DNA from: Daucus carota subsp. sativus
Taxonomy: Eukaryota > Streptophyta > Magnoliopsida > Apiales > Apiaceae
Direction of reading: 5' to 3'
Length of the DNA stretch: 64,000 nt
Assembly (NCBI RefSeq): GCF_001625215.2
Contig: NC_030385.2
Span: forward strand, 1,853,135-1,917,134
The translations under genes and the position numbers were made by a program. The notes beneath the pieces are model-generated. The model saw nothing but the letters and a program-made list of their open reading frames with translations, was not told the DNA's origin and searched no databases. Shown here piece by piece: positions 45,365 to 56,131 of the stretch; position 1 is the first letter of the stretch, and every line of letters starts with the position of its first letter.

Positions 45365-47992
45365 TTACAATGCTAGATCAGCCAAGTTAAAGGTCGTTGA
45401 AACAGCTTTAATCCACGAATCCACTCTCTTCTTCCTCTGTTCATCTGGTAACTTTGGTTGGAACGTAGTGGCTATCTTCATCCTTTCACTATTAGAGAAG
45501 ATATCATCCTCTGTCCAAACTCCAACAGCTAATCCAGCAGCACATGCAGCTCCAAGTGCTGTGGTCTCAATGTCGGCTGGTCTTACTACCGGAGTCCCCA
45601 GCACATCTGCCTGAAATTCATAGTGATCGTATGCACAAAAACAAGGCATTGCTTTAGTGATCCTAGAAAAAAGAATGAGAGACAAAGAAAGTACCAACTA
45701 ATATATTGGAGAGCCTAAACGTGAATACTCAAGATAACTTGTGCTTAATTCTACTTCAAATCAACTAAAATACACTGATGCATAATGCTAAACAAACAAG
45801 AATCAGAGAATGAAAGGTTTACTTGCACAATAATCAAATGATATAGTATTGTAGAGAAAAAAATGGAATAGCAACAGTCACTCATTGAGAAAGCAGACCT
45901 GGATTTGCATCAGAAGGTTGTTGATAGTAGCACCACCATCAACCCTTAACACGAATTTTGAGGCACTGTCCTCTTTACCAACATCCTTATTCATTGATTC
46001 TAATACATCTCTTGCCTGGAAACATATACTTTCAAGCACAGCCCGACAGATGTGAGACTTGGTTGTGTACCTGGTAATTCCAATACAAACACCACGAGCA
46101 TCTTCACGCCACCAAGGAGCAAATAGTCCATTAAATGCTGGAACAAAATAGACTCCACCAGTGGTGTCAACTTCTGCTGCAAGTTTCTCGACGTCCCTTG
46201 CACTACTAATTATACCAAGATTATCTCTAAGCCACTGGACCGCAGCACCAGCAATAGCAATGGAGCCCTCTAGTGCATAGGATGTGGGAGCTTGAGGGCC
46301 GAGTTTAAAAGCTACTGTGCTTAATAATCCATGACTTGACTTAACAGTCTCATCACCGGTGTTAAGTAAGATGAATGCTCCAGTACCATAAGTGCACTTG
46401 GCTTCCCACTTCTTACAAGCTTGCCCCAGCATTGCAGCGTGTTGATCGCCTAGACATCCTGCAATAGGAATACCTGTAGTAGGCCATCCGATTGCTATGT
46501 TTCCCACAATCTCAGAGTTGGAAATTATTTTAGGCAAAATTCCAGCAGGAATTTTTAACTCTTCCAAAATTTGTTCATCCCAGCTGAGTGTTTTGAGGTT
46601 CATGAGCATTGTCCGGGATGCATTTGAGACATCAGTGACATGCAATCCGCCTTTGATCCCTCCGGTTAGATTCCAAATCAACCAGGTGTCAATTGTTCCA
46701 AACATAGCATCACCAGATTTCACAGCTTTGCCTACTTCCTCCACATTTTCCATTAACCACAAAATCTTCATGGCACTAAAGTAAGTGCTAATCGGCAAGC
46801 CACATGTCTCTAGAAAATGGTTTCTTCCTCCTTTCAGTTCACCCTCAAGTCTCCTATAATTTGTCAAAAAGCAATTACATCTAAGTATGACAAATGCCCT
46901 AGTCTTCAAGTCATCAATGTTCTAAATAACTCTACAAAATTCAAACTCATAAATTTCAAACAATTTAACAGAAGGATTGCATTTCGAACTTCAAAAATTG
47001 TGAACTCAAATAATTTTAGTCAACACAAGCAAAGATAAAAGACTACAGCCAAATTGAGACTCTCTTCATAAAACTAAAGTCATGTACTCTGTTCAAAAAA
47101 TTTCAAAACAACGATCAAGATCATAAACGAATAGTAAACATACTCCCTCTGTTCCGACCATTTCTTTACACTTCCTTTTTGGATGTCCCATCCAATTCTT
47201 TACATTTCATCAAAACTTACTTCTCTCCACGTACTATACCTACTTTAGCATTAAATATCAATCAATCCCACCAGACTATCCTCACTTTTCTTACCTTTAC
47301 GCTCTTACTTTACTTATTTTCTCAACCTCCGTGCCTAACCCAAGTGTAAACATTTGGGTGGGACGGAGGGAGTACAAGATAACAGGCGGTAAGAAAAAAG
47401 GAAAAAAGAACACGAACCTGCAAATGGCACTAGTACGAATATCCATCCAAACAATGGCATTGTGAAGAGGGCAACCAGAAGACTTGCTCCATATGACTGC
47501 AGTCTCTCTTTGATTAGTGAGACCAATGGCCTTCAACTCACTATCAACATTATGTCCATCAGCTGTGGCCTTGTCTATAGCTTTCGCCATGCATATTCTT
47601 GCACTTTCCAATATCTCCATCGGATCATGCTCCACCCATCTAAACACAATCACACACATAAATATTCATAAACAACATAAAAAACACGACCACACAGTGA
47701 CAGAATCAAGATTTCGAAACTAGACTGAGGTATCTAATACTCCAATAATTTTTATTGCTTAAAGAAAATTTATACTATTATTTTCACGACAAAGTCATTT
47801 ATTTTTGCAGCTCAGTCGGGACTGTGTCCGGACACAAGTGTATGAGTTGAGTGAGTACCCTGCTCTAGGACAGAACTGATTGAATTCAACCTGGTGGGAA
47901 GCAATGGGCTTAGTAGTGGAATCATAGATGATGAATCTTGTGCTTGTAGTTCCCTGATCCAGTGAACCAATGAAAGCAGTTTTATTTGACAT
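45365..47992 (-). CDS. GLI1: Glycerol kinase (GLI1/NHO1-type)
   Basis: Four exons on the minus strand: 47859-47992, 47418-47639, 45899-46853 and 45365-45610. They give 518 aa, close to the roughly 520 aa of plant glycerol kinase. The N-terminal phosphate loop [16 protein letters not shown], the glycerol-binding QRET (in [12 protein letters not shown]) and [10 protein letters not shown] are present. So are the [13 protein letters not shown] motif, [13 protein letters not shown] and the C-terminal ATP-site motif [20 protein letters not shown]. The enzyme phosphorylates glycerol to sn-glycerol-3-phosphate in the cytosol, using ATP. In Arabidopsis, loss of this gene alters glycerol tolerance and nonhost resistance. 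All motif residues expected for activity are present, and no frameshift was seen. Intron 2 carries a Stowaway MITE (47143-47372). Confidence 0.97.
47143..47372. mobile_element. Stowaway-type MITE in glycerol kinase intron 2
   Basis: TIRs CTCCCTCTGTTCCGACC and GGTGGGACGGAGGGAG, flanked by TA on both sides. Length 230 bp. Stowaway elements are non-autonomous Tc1/mariner derivatives. Confidence 0.9.
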
Positions 47993-49290
47993 ATTGTTAT
48001 TCTTCTCTGTCTCTTCTCAAAATATTACTTGCCTGTAAAGATTGATTGGTACCATTATTTTTTAGGTTATTCATGACTTTGTCATAAATCAAAGTAGTAT
48101 TATACGGAATCAAATTATTGTCAAAAAACAGAAATCCCTGATTTTTTGGGTTGCCAAGAGGATTCCATTAGTGTAGGATAACGATACTACCCTTTCTCGT
48201 AAAATATCATGTATATTTTCTTTGCTAATTTTGATATTCGTGAAGTACTTAAGTACGTAACACTAAGGAGATGAAGGACTTTGTAAATTGTCATAAACCC
48301 TTATCACTAAACTATCGAGTATTGTTTAAATACTCAACAATTGAATATTTTTCGGTTCCAACATGAAAAATATGGCAAATTTGATTTTATTCTCGTTCAA
48401 ATGAAAATGTTAGGATATGATAATAACGTAACCTTATCTTTGATTGCTACATTTGTGACTATAATACTACTGTGACATTAATACATCTCTTTGTGGGGAA
48501 GATGTTGATGGTTGAGAATATCTTTTATAAAATTAATTATATAGTCTCCCTTTTTTTTTCTTGAAATATTGTGCTTGTTTGGCAACGTGAAAGAAGTTCT
48601 TTTTCAAAAGAGTTGGCTTCTGCTTTTCCTGACTCATTTGTGTAAAAACGCAGAAGCATATTTTAGAAGTTACAAATGCTAACTTTTCTCTTAGAGCTTC
48701 TATTTATTTCCCAAACATGCTAATCACTTATAAGTCTTGACTGGCTTCTAACTTCCTTCACGGCCCCAGTAGATGCAAGCAAGAAGAGATAGTCCATGGA
48801 TTATACAGAAGAAGTTGTGCAGGACTTGTCAAAAAATATGTCTGACTCTGGAAAATATTCTTGAATGCTGAAATTATGAGTTCTTTTACTCACTGACGTC
48901 GATGTGCATGCATCACTGGAGAACAAACTTGGTAATTGGTATCATGTTTCTAGTTATGATATTCTTGTCTAAGTTGATTTTTTTCAAAATCAATTAACTT
49001 AAAAGATTGGGTTCGTGAAAATGTATTTCATTTCAAATGATTTCAAATTACATGATCCGAAATGTCATTTTAAATTTTCAATTTTATACTAATATTTGAA
49101 TGTCATGTATTTCCAATAACCGACAACATGATAGGTACCTTTTTTGTTGCCTGCAAGTACAATTATATGAGGCATCAGGCATGCATTATTATAGTTGTGG
49201 AACAGCAAGTTCCACATTACATAAGAAAAACATGGTAAAGCAAAGCAAATTGCAATATAAGACTAGATGAAAGAGGATCCTCTGGGATTA
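47993..49290. other. Intergenic region upstream of glycerol kinase
   Basis: It should contain the glycerol kinase promoter (minus strand) next to 47992 and the 3' UTR of the first oxygenase gene near 49200-49290. A dispersed-repeat copy is at about 48575-48760. No other gene was seen. Confidence 0.45.
48575..48760. repeat. Dispersed repeat, copy 2 (see 42440-42600)
   Basis: Related in order and content to 42440-42600. The 5' side begins with TGTTTGGCAACG, reminiscent of small hAT MITE ends, but no matching right end was fixed. Confidence 0.5.
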
Positions 49291-50830
49291 TCAGACTTGT
49301 GCTGTGTGAATTGCTCTCTGTCCCCTCTCGTAAAATTGCCAGTATGTTGTAACATAGTCTTTGACATTCTTGAATAGCCTCGGGTTCTCCTCAGTAACAA
49401 AATCATCTCGCGGTCCAATTTCCAACTCTTCAGGCGGATTGTAGAACATGGCAACAGAAAACCTCTCAGTCTGTGAGTTACTCAGTACTCTGTGCATCGC
49501 GCTCTTGAATATTCCATTTGTCATTATCTGTCAGTAAAAGAGCAATACATTTTAGTACAAGTCTTTTACAATGTTCTGTTGATTTGCCTTTTTCAACTGT
49601 TAGAGATTGAAAATTTCTTCGTTTTTTCAAAACTTTACCTCCATGTAATCCCCTAAGATAAATATAAGGGCATCGGGTAATTTTGGAACTGTGAACCATT
49701 TGCCATCTTTACGGATTTGAAGACCTGGTTCATCTTGCAGAATCATGCTGAAAGCTGTGACATCTGTGTGTGGTTTTAGGCCGAGAACAAGATCAGGCCT
49801 CTGACAACAAGAATAGTAATTGAACCTCGCAGTTAGTGTTGCCTGATCACCTAGCTCATGAAAACAGTTCTGATCCACATTTAGCGACTTTGCAAATACT
49901 TTGGACATAACTTCTGTCAACATTTTTATTTCTTTGGCATATTCTTCTAGAGTATCTCTGTTCGAGAAAAAATATGTTTAAGTAGATAAACCATAATAAT
50001 AATTTCAAACTTTGAACTTGAGGGTATAAGTGAACTCACCTTAATGATTCCGGCTTTTCAGGCCACAAGTTATAATTCCTTTTATCTTGAGGGTATAGTT
50101 CAAGAACAAGACGGTCGGACCAATCAAGAGGCTGACCTGCTTCAGGGACAGGATCAGCCCCGTATCCTTCAAACTCTTTAACAGTTTTGGCTACCTTTTT
50201 CTTTTCTGCCAATGGTTGTTCAAAGAATTCCTTTGCGACCTTTTTTATCTCATCAAGAACCGAGCTTGAAATCCCATGACCTACTGCCTGATTACATGTC
50301 AAGAATCAACAGGTTTTAACAGTAAAATTTGATACATTAACATGTGACTTTCTGGAAATATACAAGTTCAATTTTGTGCTGAGTGCACATTTTAAGGTAT
50401 AGGATTACAAATTTCTCACTGAAGCTCTTCTACTTTACATAATATTAAAGTTCGGTTTAGGGAAGTGACTTAAGTATTTAATATAGTACATAATCCAATT
50501 AAGGTTTCCCTTACGGTTTTGAGAGAGTTGGTTACTTAACAATTGAACGATTAGGATATCTAACAACATGCTGACCTGAAAGCAACCCCAAGACGACAGA
50601 GCTGAGCGGAGTTTTTGCAATTCCTGGATGCTTATATCTGTTGGTGCTGCAGAAGGCAATACAAGGCTTAAATCAATAACAGGAATTGGAGATACCGTGG
50701 AATTACCAGTATGATCATCAGTATCTTCGCCGTCTCTGCATATGTAAAGTGCTGGTGGCTCCTCTCCATCTAAGACCATTTCCTGTACTCGCTTGGACAG
50801 CAACACTTCTGCTTCTTCTGCTCTGGCCAT
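49291..50830 (-). CDS. 2-oxoglutarate/Fe(II)-dependent dioxygenase, DOXC class (SRG1 / norcoclaurine-synthase-like), copy A
   Basis: Four exons: 50576-50830, 50040-50287, 49639-49957 and 49291-49527, giving 352 aa. The start is the ATG at 50830 (MARAEEAEVLLSKRVQEMVL), matching the start region of the neighbouring copy. The N-terminal DIOX_N domain includes IPVIDLSLV and WGCFQAVGHGI. The catalytic jelly roll has the iron ligands in LGLKPHTDVTAF (H, D) and in AMHRVLSN (second H). The 2-oxoglutarate-binding R..S is in TERFSVAMF. All catalytic residues are present. Enzymes of this class hydroxylate, demethylate or desaturate specialised metabolites in the cytosol; the substrate cannot be told from sequence. 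Exon phases match copy B (51527-52943) exactly, as expected of a recent tandem duplication. The ASWGCFQ-type junction rests on phase-consistent splice sites. Confidence 0.93.
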
Positions 50831-51526
50831 GATTTCTGGGTACAACTCAGTGTGATTTAGCACTCCTTTTATTATCAACATCAGGGCATAAATGGTAAAT
50901 ACTTTATCATAAGTAGCTTTCATTTGTGCCATAAAGTCTTCGTGGGAGTCTTTTCTTGTCTGTACTGACGAAATTTCTTACTTCAATGCTGACAGCCGTG
51001 ATGTGATCATCATGTCGAGTAGTACTGGACATCGATTGTCCAAGATACCTAACAGATGTTTTTTTGAAAATATTAAGGAAAAATGACTTGAAATTTTTTG
51101 TTTTGATATAATACATATATCAATAGTATGTTTTTGCCTTGACCCTCAGTTTGCTGAAGCTGGTAATGAAGAAGCTCCAACAGACATGAGATTCCGCATA
51201 AAACTTGAATCAATAAACCAAATCAATTATTATTCAGCAAACAAAGTAGTAGTTGCTCAATGATACCTCTAATCTAGCTTGCAGATTTTTCATTTGGAAC
51301 ATTGGTTGCTATATACCTACTAGCACAGAAACTACTCAAAAGAAAAGCGGTTTTTCCAGACTGGATATGTAAATTGCAAATTTGCTCATGAAAGAGATAG
51401 GTACATGCACCTTATTACATTGAACGAAAACTAATGCATAAGGAAGAAAAACATACTAAAGAAAAACATACTAAAGCAAACCACATTGCAACATATGACT
51501 ACATCAAAGAAGATCCTCTAGTATAA
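50831..51526. other. Spacer between the two oxygenase genes
   Basis: It holds the promoter of copy A and the 3' UTR of copy B (minus strand). Open frame upstream of 50830 up to 50932 is in phase but unlike the other paralog beyond about 12 residues. Translation from 50932 cannot be ruled out. Nothing else was seen. Confidence 0.5.
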
Positions 51527-52943
51527 TCAGACTTGTGCTGTATGAATTGCTCTCTGCCCCTTCTGGTAATATTGAAAGTATGTTGTAACATAACCTTTGA
51601 CGTTCTTGAATAACCTCGGGTTTTCCTCATTGACCAAATCATCTCGTGGTCCAATTTCTATATCTTCTGGAGGATTGTAAAACATGGCAATAGAAATCCT
51701 CTCCGTCTGTAAGTTACTCAGTACTCTATGCACCGGACTCTTGAATATTCCATTCGTCATTATCTGTCAGTACAAGAGAAATACATATAAATATGAGCGT
51801 TTATTATATGCATTGCAAATTTGCCTTAACAAACTCTTCTCACATTACCTCCATGTAATCCCCTAAGATGAATATAAGAGCATCAGGATTTTTTGGAACT
51901 GTAAACCATTTGTCATCTTTACGGATTTGAAGACCTGATTCATCTTGCAGAATCATGGTGAAAGCTGAAACATCCGAGTGTGGTTTAAGGCCGAGAACAA
52001 GATCAGGCCTCTGACAACAAGAATAGTAATTAAACCTCGCGGTTATTGTTGCCTGATCACCTAACTCATCCAGAAAACAGTTATGATCAAGATTCAGTGA
52101 CTTTGCAAAGACTTCAGATGTGACTTCTGCTACCATTTTAATTTTCTTGGTATAGTCCTCTAAAATTTCTCTGTTCAACAAATGAAAACATTAAGGAGAT
52201 AAAACCATAATACAATTTTACAACTGGACTTGTGGCTATAAGTTGAGGCACCTGAATGATTCTGGCTTTTCTGGCCACAAGTTGTAGTTCTTGTTATCTG
52301 GAGGGTGTACTTCAAGAACAAGACGATCCGACCAATCAAGAGGCTGTCCTTCTTCAGGGACAGGGTCTGCACCATACCCTTCGAATTCTTCAACAGTTTT
52401 GGCTATCTTTTTCTTCTCCGCCACTGGCTGCTTAAAGAACTCTTTCGCGACCTTCCTCATCTCATGAAGGAATGAACTTGAAATCCCATGACCTATTGCC
52501 TGAAGATAATACAACAATCACAGAGTTCTCATATTAAAATTTGATACACTTAAGACTTTCTTTAATAATTAGTTCAATTTTAAGTGGCAAGTACTAATTT
52601 CCCATCCCCAGACATGCAAATACGCTTTAAGGAGACAGTCACGTTCTAGATATCCAACGACTAACTACAAGTGTGTAAATGTAATGTGATATCTGACCTG
52701 AAAGCATCCCCAAGACGACAAAGCTGATCTGAGTTTTTGCAGTTCCTCAATGCTTATATCTGTTGATGCTGCAGAAGGTGACACAAGGCTTAAATCGATA
52801 ACCGGAATCTGAGATACCGTGGAATAATCATCAGTATCTTCACCATGTCTGCATATGTAAAGTGCTGGTGGCTCCTCACCATCTAAGACCATTTCTTGGA
52901 CTCGCTTTGACAGTAACACCTCTGCTTCTTGTGTTCCAGCCAT
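51527..52943 (-). CDS. 2-oxoglutarate/Fe(II)-dependent dioxygenase, DOXC class (SRG1 / norcoclaurine-synthase-like), copy B
   Basis: Four exons: 52698-52943, 52252-52499, 51849-52170 and 51527-51763, giving 350 aa. It starts MAGTQEAEVLLSKRVQEMVL. Iron ligands are in LGLKPHSDVSAF and PVHRVLSN, and the 2-oxoglutarate-binding R..S is in TERISIAMF. Against copy A it lacks a few residues in the acidic stretch after ICRHGEDTDD. It gains one Asp in FLDELGD and is otherwise very similar over its full length. It lies about 700 bp upstream of copy A on the same strand. Differences fall mainly in helix-surface and substrate-pocket-type positions (for example LYPQDKR against VHPPDNK). They may differ in substrate or expression, but that is inference. 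Confidence 0.93.
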
Positions 52944-53001
52944 GACTTCTTGATAAAATTCAGTGTGATCTAGCAAGTGCACTCTTCTTTTTACTACAGT
53001 A

Positions 53002-53221
53002 CTCCCTCTGTTTGGATATATTAGTCTCTTGACTTTTTTGCACGCACATTTAAGAGCTTTGACCGCACATCTAAAATTATTATTTTTAAAATTTTCTTTT
53101 TATGAATAAAAGTATTAGTGATATATTTTAATTCACAAAATAATAATTTTACATGTGCGGTCAATGCTCTTAAAAGTGTGTGCAAAAAAGTCAAACGACT
53201 ATTATATCCAAACAGAGGGAG
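53002..53221. mobile_element. Stowaway-type MITE
   Basis: TIRs CTCCCTCTGTTTGGATATA and its complement TATCCAAACAGAGGGAG, flanked by TA on both sides. Length 220 bp. Inner stems pair GCACGCACATTTAAGAGC with the right arm. Confidence 0.9.
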
Positions 53222-54024
53222 TATTATCTAGTTCAGTGCACAAATGATTAGTACATGATGGGATCTTATCTTGTCTGGGTACTGACAAAATTTGTTACTT
53301 CAGCCATGATAACTGACGGCCCTGATAATCATGTAATGGACAAACTTGCTAGCTAGGCTGTGTCATGGCCATGGGTGTAAAAGAGCCCAAGTAAAAAATT
53401 CGAGTCCTCGCGAAAAAAAAAGGAAATTGTTAAAATTCAAGCCTGAGTTCGATATTTCTGAAATAGGTTCGAACTTGAATTGATTTGGCTCGAATTTGAT
53501 ATGATTGGCTTGCTTTTAATTCAATTTAATATATAAAAATTTAAATATTTATGTAATAATATAATATAAATATATGACTAAATAGAAATTCGATTAAACT
53601 CACGAATCTCGCGTGTTGAATAATTTGAAAATCGAATTCTGTACTATCGTATCTGAATAACTCGAATCCAGATAATAGGTATTTTATGAGCTGGTTTGTC
53701 GAATAATTTGAAAATCTAATTCTATCATCGTCATATCTAAATAGCTTGAAGAAATTTTATGATTCAACTTTGAATAACTCACAAACAATTTCATTTATTT
53801 ACATCATAAATTTTACTTCAAATCGATACTGATAAATGAGTTTCTTTCATTTTTAACTCAATATTAGTTATGAGTTTTCACAATTTTGAATATTTGAATT
53901 GAGTACAAAATATCATTACAAACAATATTTCACAAAATCTGCTCATTAAATTTCACATAGTAAAGAAATCACAATGCCAAATTGAATATTTTAAATTATG
54001 ATTTGAACTTGATCATAAGTTTTA

Positions 54025-54281
54025 CTCCCTCCGTCCCCATGAGTAGTATACATTGGGGGACGGGGACGCGGCACGGCCACGGACTTTAATGCTCCTGTAA
54101 AATGTAGTTGTGTAATTTATTTTTAAAATTTTCTTTTTCTGAATTAAAGTTTAGATGTTATATTTTTATTCAGAAAAAGAAAATCTCAAAAATAAGTTAC
54201 GGAACTATATTTTATAAGAGCATTGAAATGCTTGTCGAGTAGTTGAAAAGAAACGTATACAATTAAATGGGACAGAGGGAG
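54025..54281. mobile_element. Stowaway-type MITE
   Basis: TIRs CTCCCTCCGTCCCC and GGGACAGAGGGAG with flanking TA. 257 bp. A GC-rich patch (GGGGACGGGGACGCGGCACG) lies near the left end. Confidence 0.85.
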
Positions 54282-54294
54282 TAACAGTTTTCTA

Positions 54295-54430
54295 CTATGT
54301 GCCCATAAAGCACAAACTCTCGTGAAAATGGTTTCATTTGATTGGTGGAATTCGTGTTAATGTAGGGGACCATCAACATTTAATATCCATCTACCAATCA
54401 AAAGTTAATATTCCAATGAGCACACCATAA
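54295..54430. repeat. Dispersed repeat, copy 2 (see 44690-44830)
   Basis: Same ordered words as the copy at 44690-44830, including CCAATCAAAAG and CACAA..TC.TGAAAATG. It lies directly beside a Stowaway element. Confidence 0.55.
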
Positions 54431-54530
54431 AAAATTCGAAGTTTTAAACTGGATTTGTGGAAAAATTGTATTGAACTCATTCTAGTTGCAATCTGGACTC
54501 ATTCTAATTGCGTGTGTAGCTAGACATATA

Positions 54531-54767
54531 CTACCTCCATCCCAAATTAGATGACCCCGTTGACTTTGGGCACGTAACTTTAGGTGCATTGACCGTCTAC
54601 TTCCGAAATATATTTTTTTATTTTTTCTTTTGTAAATAAAAATTTCATATTTAAATATTTATTTACAAAAATAAAATTTTAAAAATAAGTCATGTAGCTA
54701 TACGGTCAATGAACCTTAAACTGTGTGCCCAAAGTCAACGGGGCCATCTAATTTGGGATGGAGGGAG
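54531..54767. mobile_element. Stowaway-type MITE
   Basis: TIRs CTACCTCCATCCCAAATTAG and its complement CTAATTTGGGATGGAGGGAG with flanking TA. 237 bp. The terminal stems extend to about 45 bp with few mismatches. Confidence 0.9.
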
Positions 54768-55254
54768 TATAAGAGAAATAGAATAGCGTATTGATAACAT
54801 ACTTTCACGAATTTTGACTTCGTGGCTAAAATCTATTTCTTTAATACTTTTATGATAAAAAAATACAGGAATTAACTTTTTATTTAGAAAATTTTTGAAA
54901 TAATAAATTTTGTTTTACATAATATTATCTTAACCTTCTTAGATATATATAAATAATCAATCGAGCACGATCAGATAGTCCGGGTTTAATGTTTATATAG
55001 TATTGTCCTAAAACACCTGAATTCAACACACGAGTTTGACTCTAGCTCACCCCGAAGAGTATTACAATAGATACTCAATTATAAAGCATATAAGTCTAAA
55101 TTGTCAAAAAAAAAAAAGAAAAAATCAATCCGAAATGGTCTATAATATATAGAATTAATCAAGTAGTCAAATTGACCAATTTTTGACTAAACATTATAAA
55201 TTATTTATTCGTTTTTTTCAAAATCTTAAAGTTGCATATTAAAATAAACTAAGA

Positions 55255-55715
55255 GGGGTGTATTAGATTGGGATTTTAAAACATTTTCTTGCAATTCATG
55301 AAATCCGAGGGTATTCGATTGAGATTATTTGAAATCTATTAAAATCTTGAGGTATTCAGCTGGGATTTCAAATTATGCTACAAAATCTGGTGGTATTCAA
55401 TTGGGATTTTAAATTATGCTTTAAAATCCGATGGTATTCAATTGGGATTATTTAAAATTCATTAAAATCTGATGGTATTCAAATGCTGATGGATTTTTTT
55501 CATTTCATAAAATGATGGATTTTGTGGCATTCTTCAGTGTATTTTAAGTTTTTTAAAATCCCATCAAAATCAATGGGATTTTGAAGCATTGTACCTAAAT
55601 CCTATCAACTCTGCAATATTTTATGAAGAATCCGCACAAAATCAAAATCTCATACAGTCCATTAAAATCCATAGACTAAAAACAATCCATTAAAATTCCA
55701 ATCGAATACACCCCC
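55255..55715. mobile_element. Probable MITE with GGGGTGTATT ends and internal GGTATTCAAT repeats
   Basis: GGGGTGTATTAGATTGGGA at 55255 pairs imperfectly with TTCCAATCGAATACACCCCC ending at 55715. The interior repeats a GGTATTCA.xTGGGAT unit about five times at 45-65-bp spacing (55310-55475). No coding capacity. No clear target duplication, so the family is open. Confidence 0.65.
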
Positions 55716-55999
55716 GTAAAAAATAATTCGTAGTGATATAATTTTCATTATTTTTTCTCAAGATAGTAAATTTCAGTCCCAAAAAAAAAAAATTGTGATA
55801 AGCTGCATGAATATATTAAAATATCGGAGAGAGTACTTCGGAAAACAAACATAAAAAATTAAAAACTTCCTCGGTCACGACACCTTAGATAGGATTCTAG
55901 GAAGAATCACCTTGGGGGCTTTCTAGTACCTCGATAATAGAGCTTGAGCTTTCATCATAGGAGCAAGCATCAACTGTGTCCATACACACACATCTGTGT

Positions 56000-56007
56000 G
56001 TATATAT
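56000..56007 (+). promoter_or_regulatory. Possible TATA box of the calcineurin-B-like gene
   Basis: TGTGTATATATACACACC lies about 130 bp upstream of the ATG at 56132. It also lies in a CA/TG-rich palindrome, so the call is tentative. Confidence 0.35.
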
Positions 56008-56131
56008 ACACACCATACCCATGACCCTTTATCAATATCATCCCAAGCTGCAATCTTGATGCAAAAAATTTAATTCTTTAGAATTAAATTAAGTTCTTAA
56101 TTATAATTTTATTATTAGATAATTACCATAA

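Larger units (their letters stand above)
52944..56131. other. MITE-rich intergenic region upstream of the calcineurin-B-like gene
   Basis: Contains three Stowaway elements, a dispersed-repeat copy and a GGGGTGTATT-ended element, each listed separately. Between them (53230-54000) is AT-rich sequence with many TCGAATTTGA-type words and no supported gene. The minus-strand promoter of oxygenase copy B should lie next to 52944. Confidence 0.55.
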
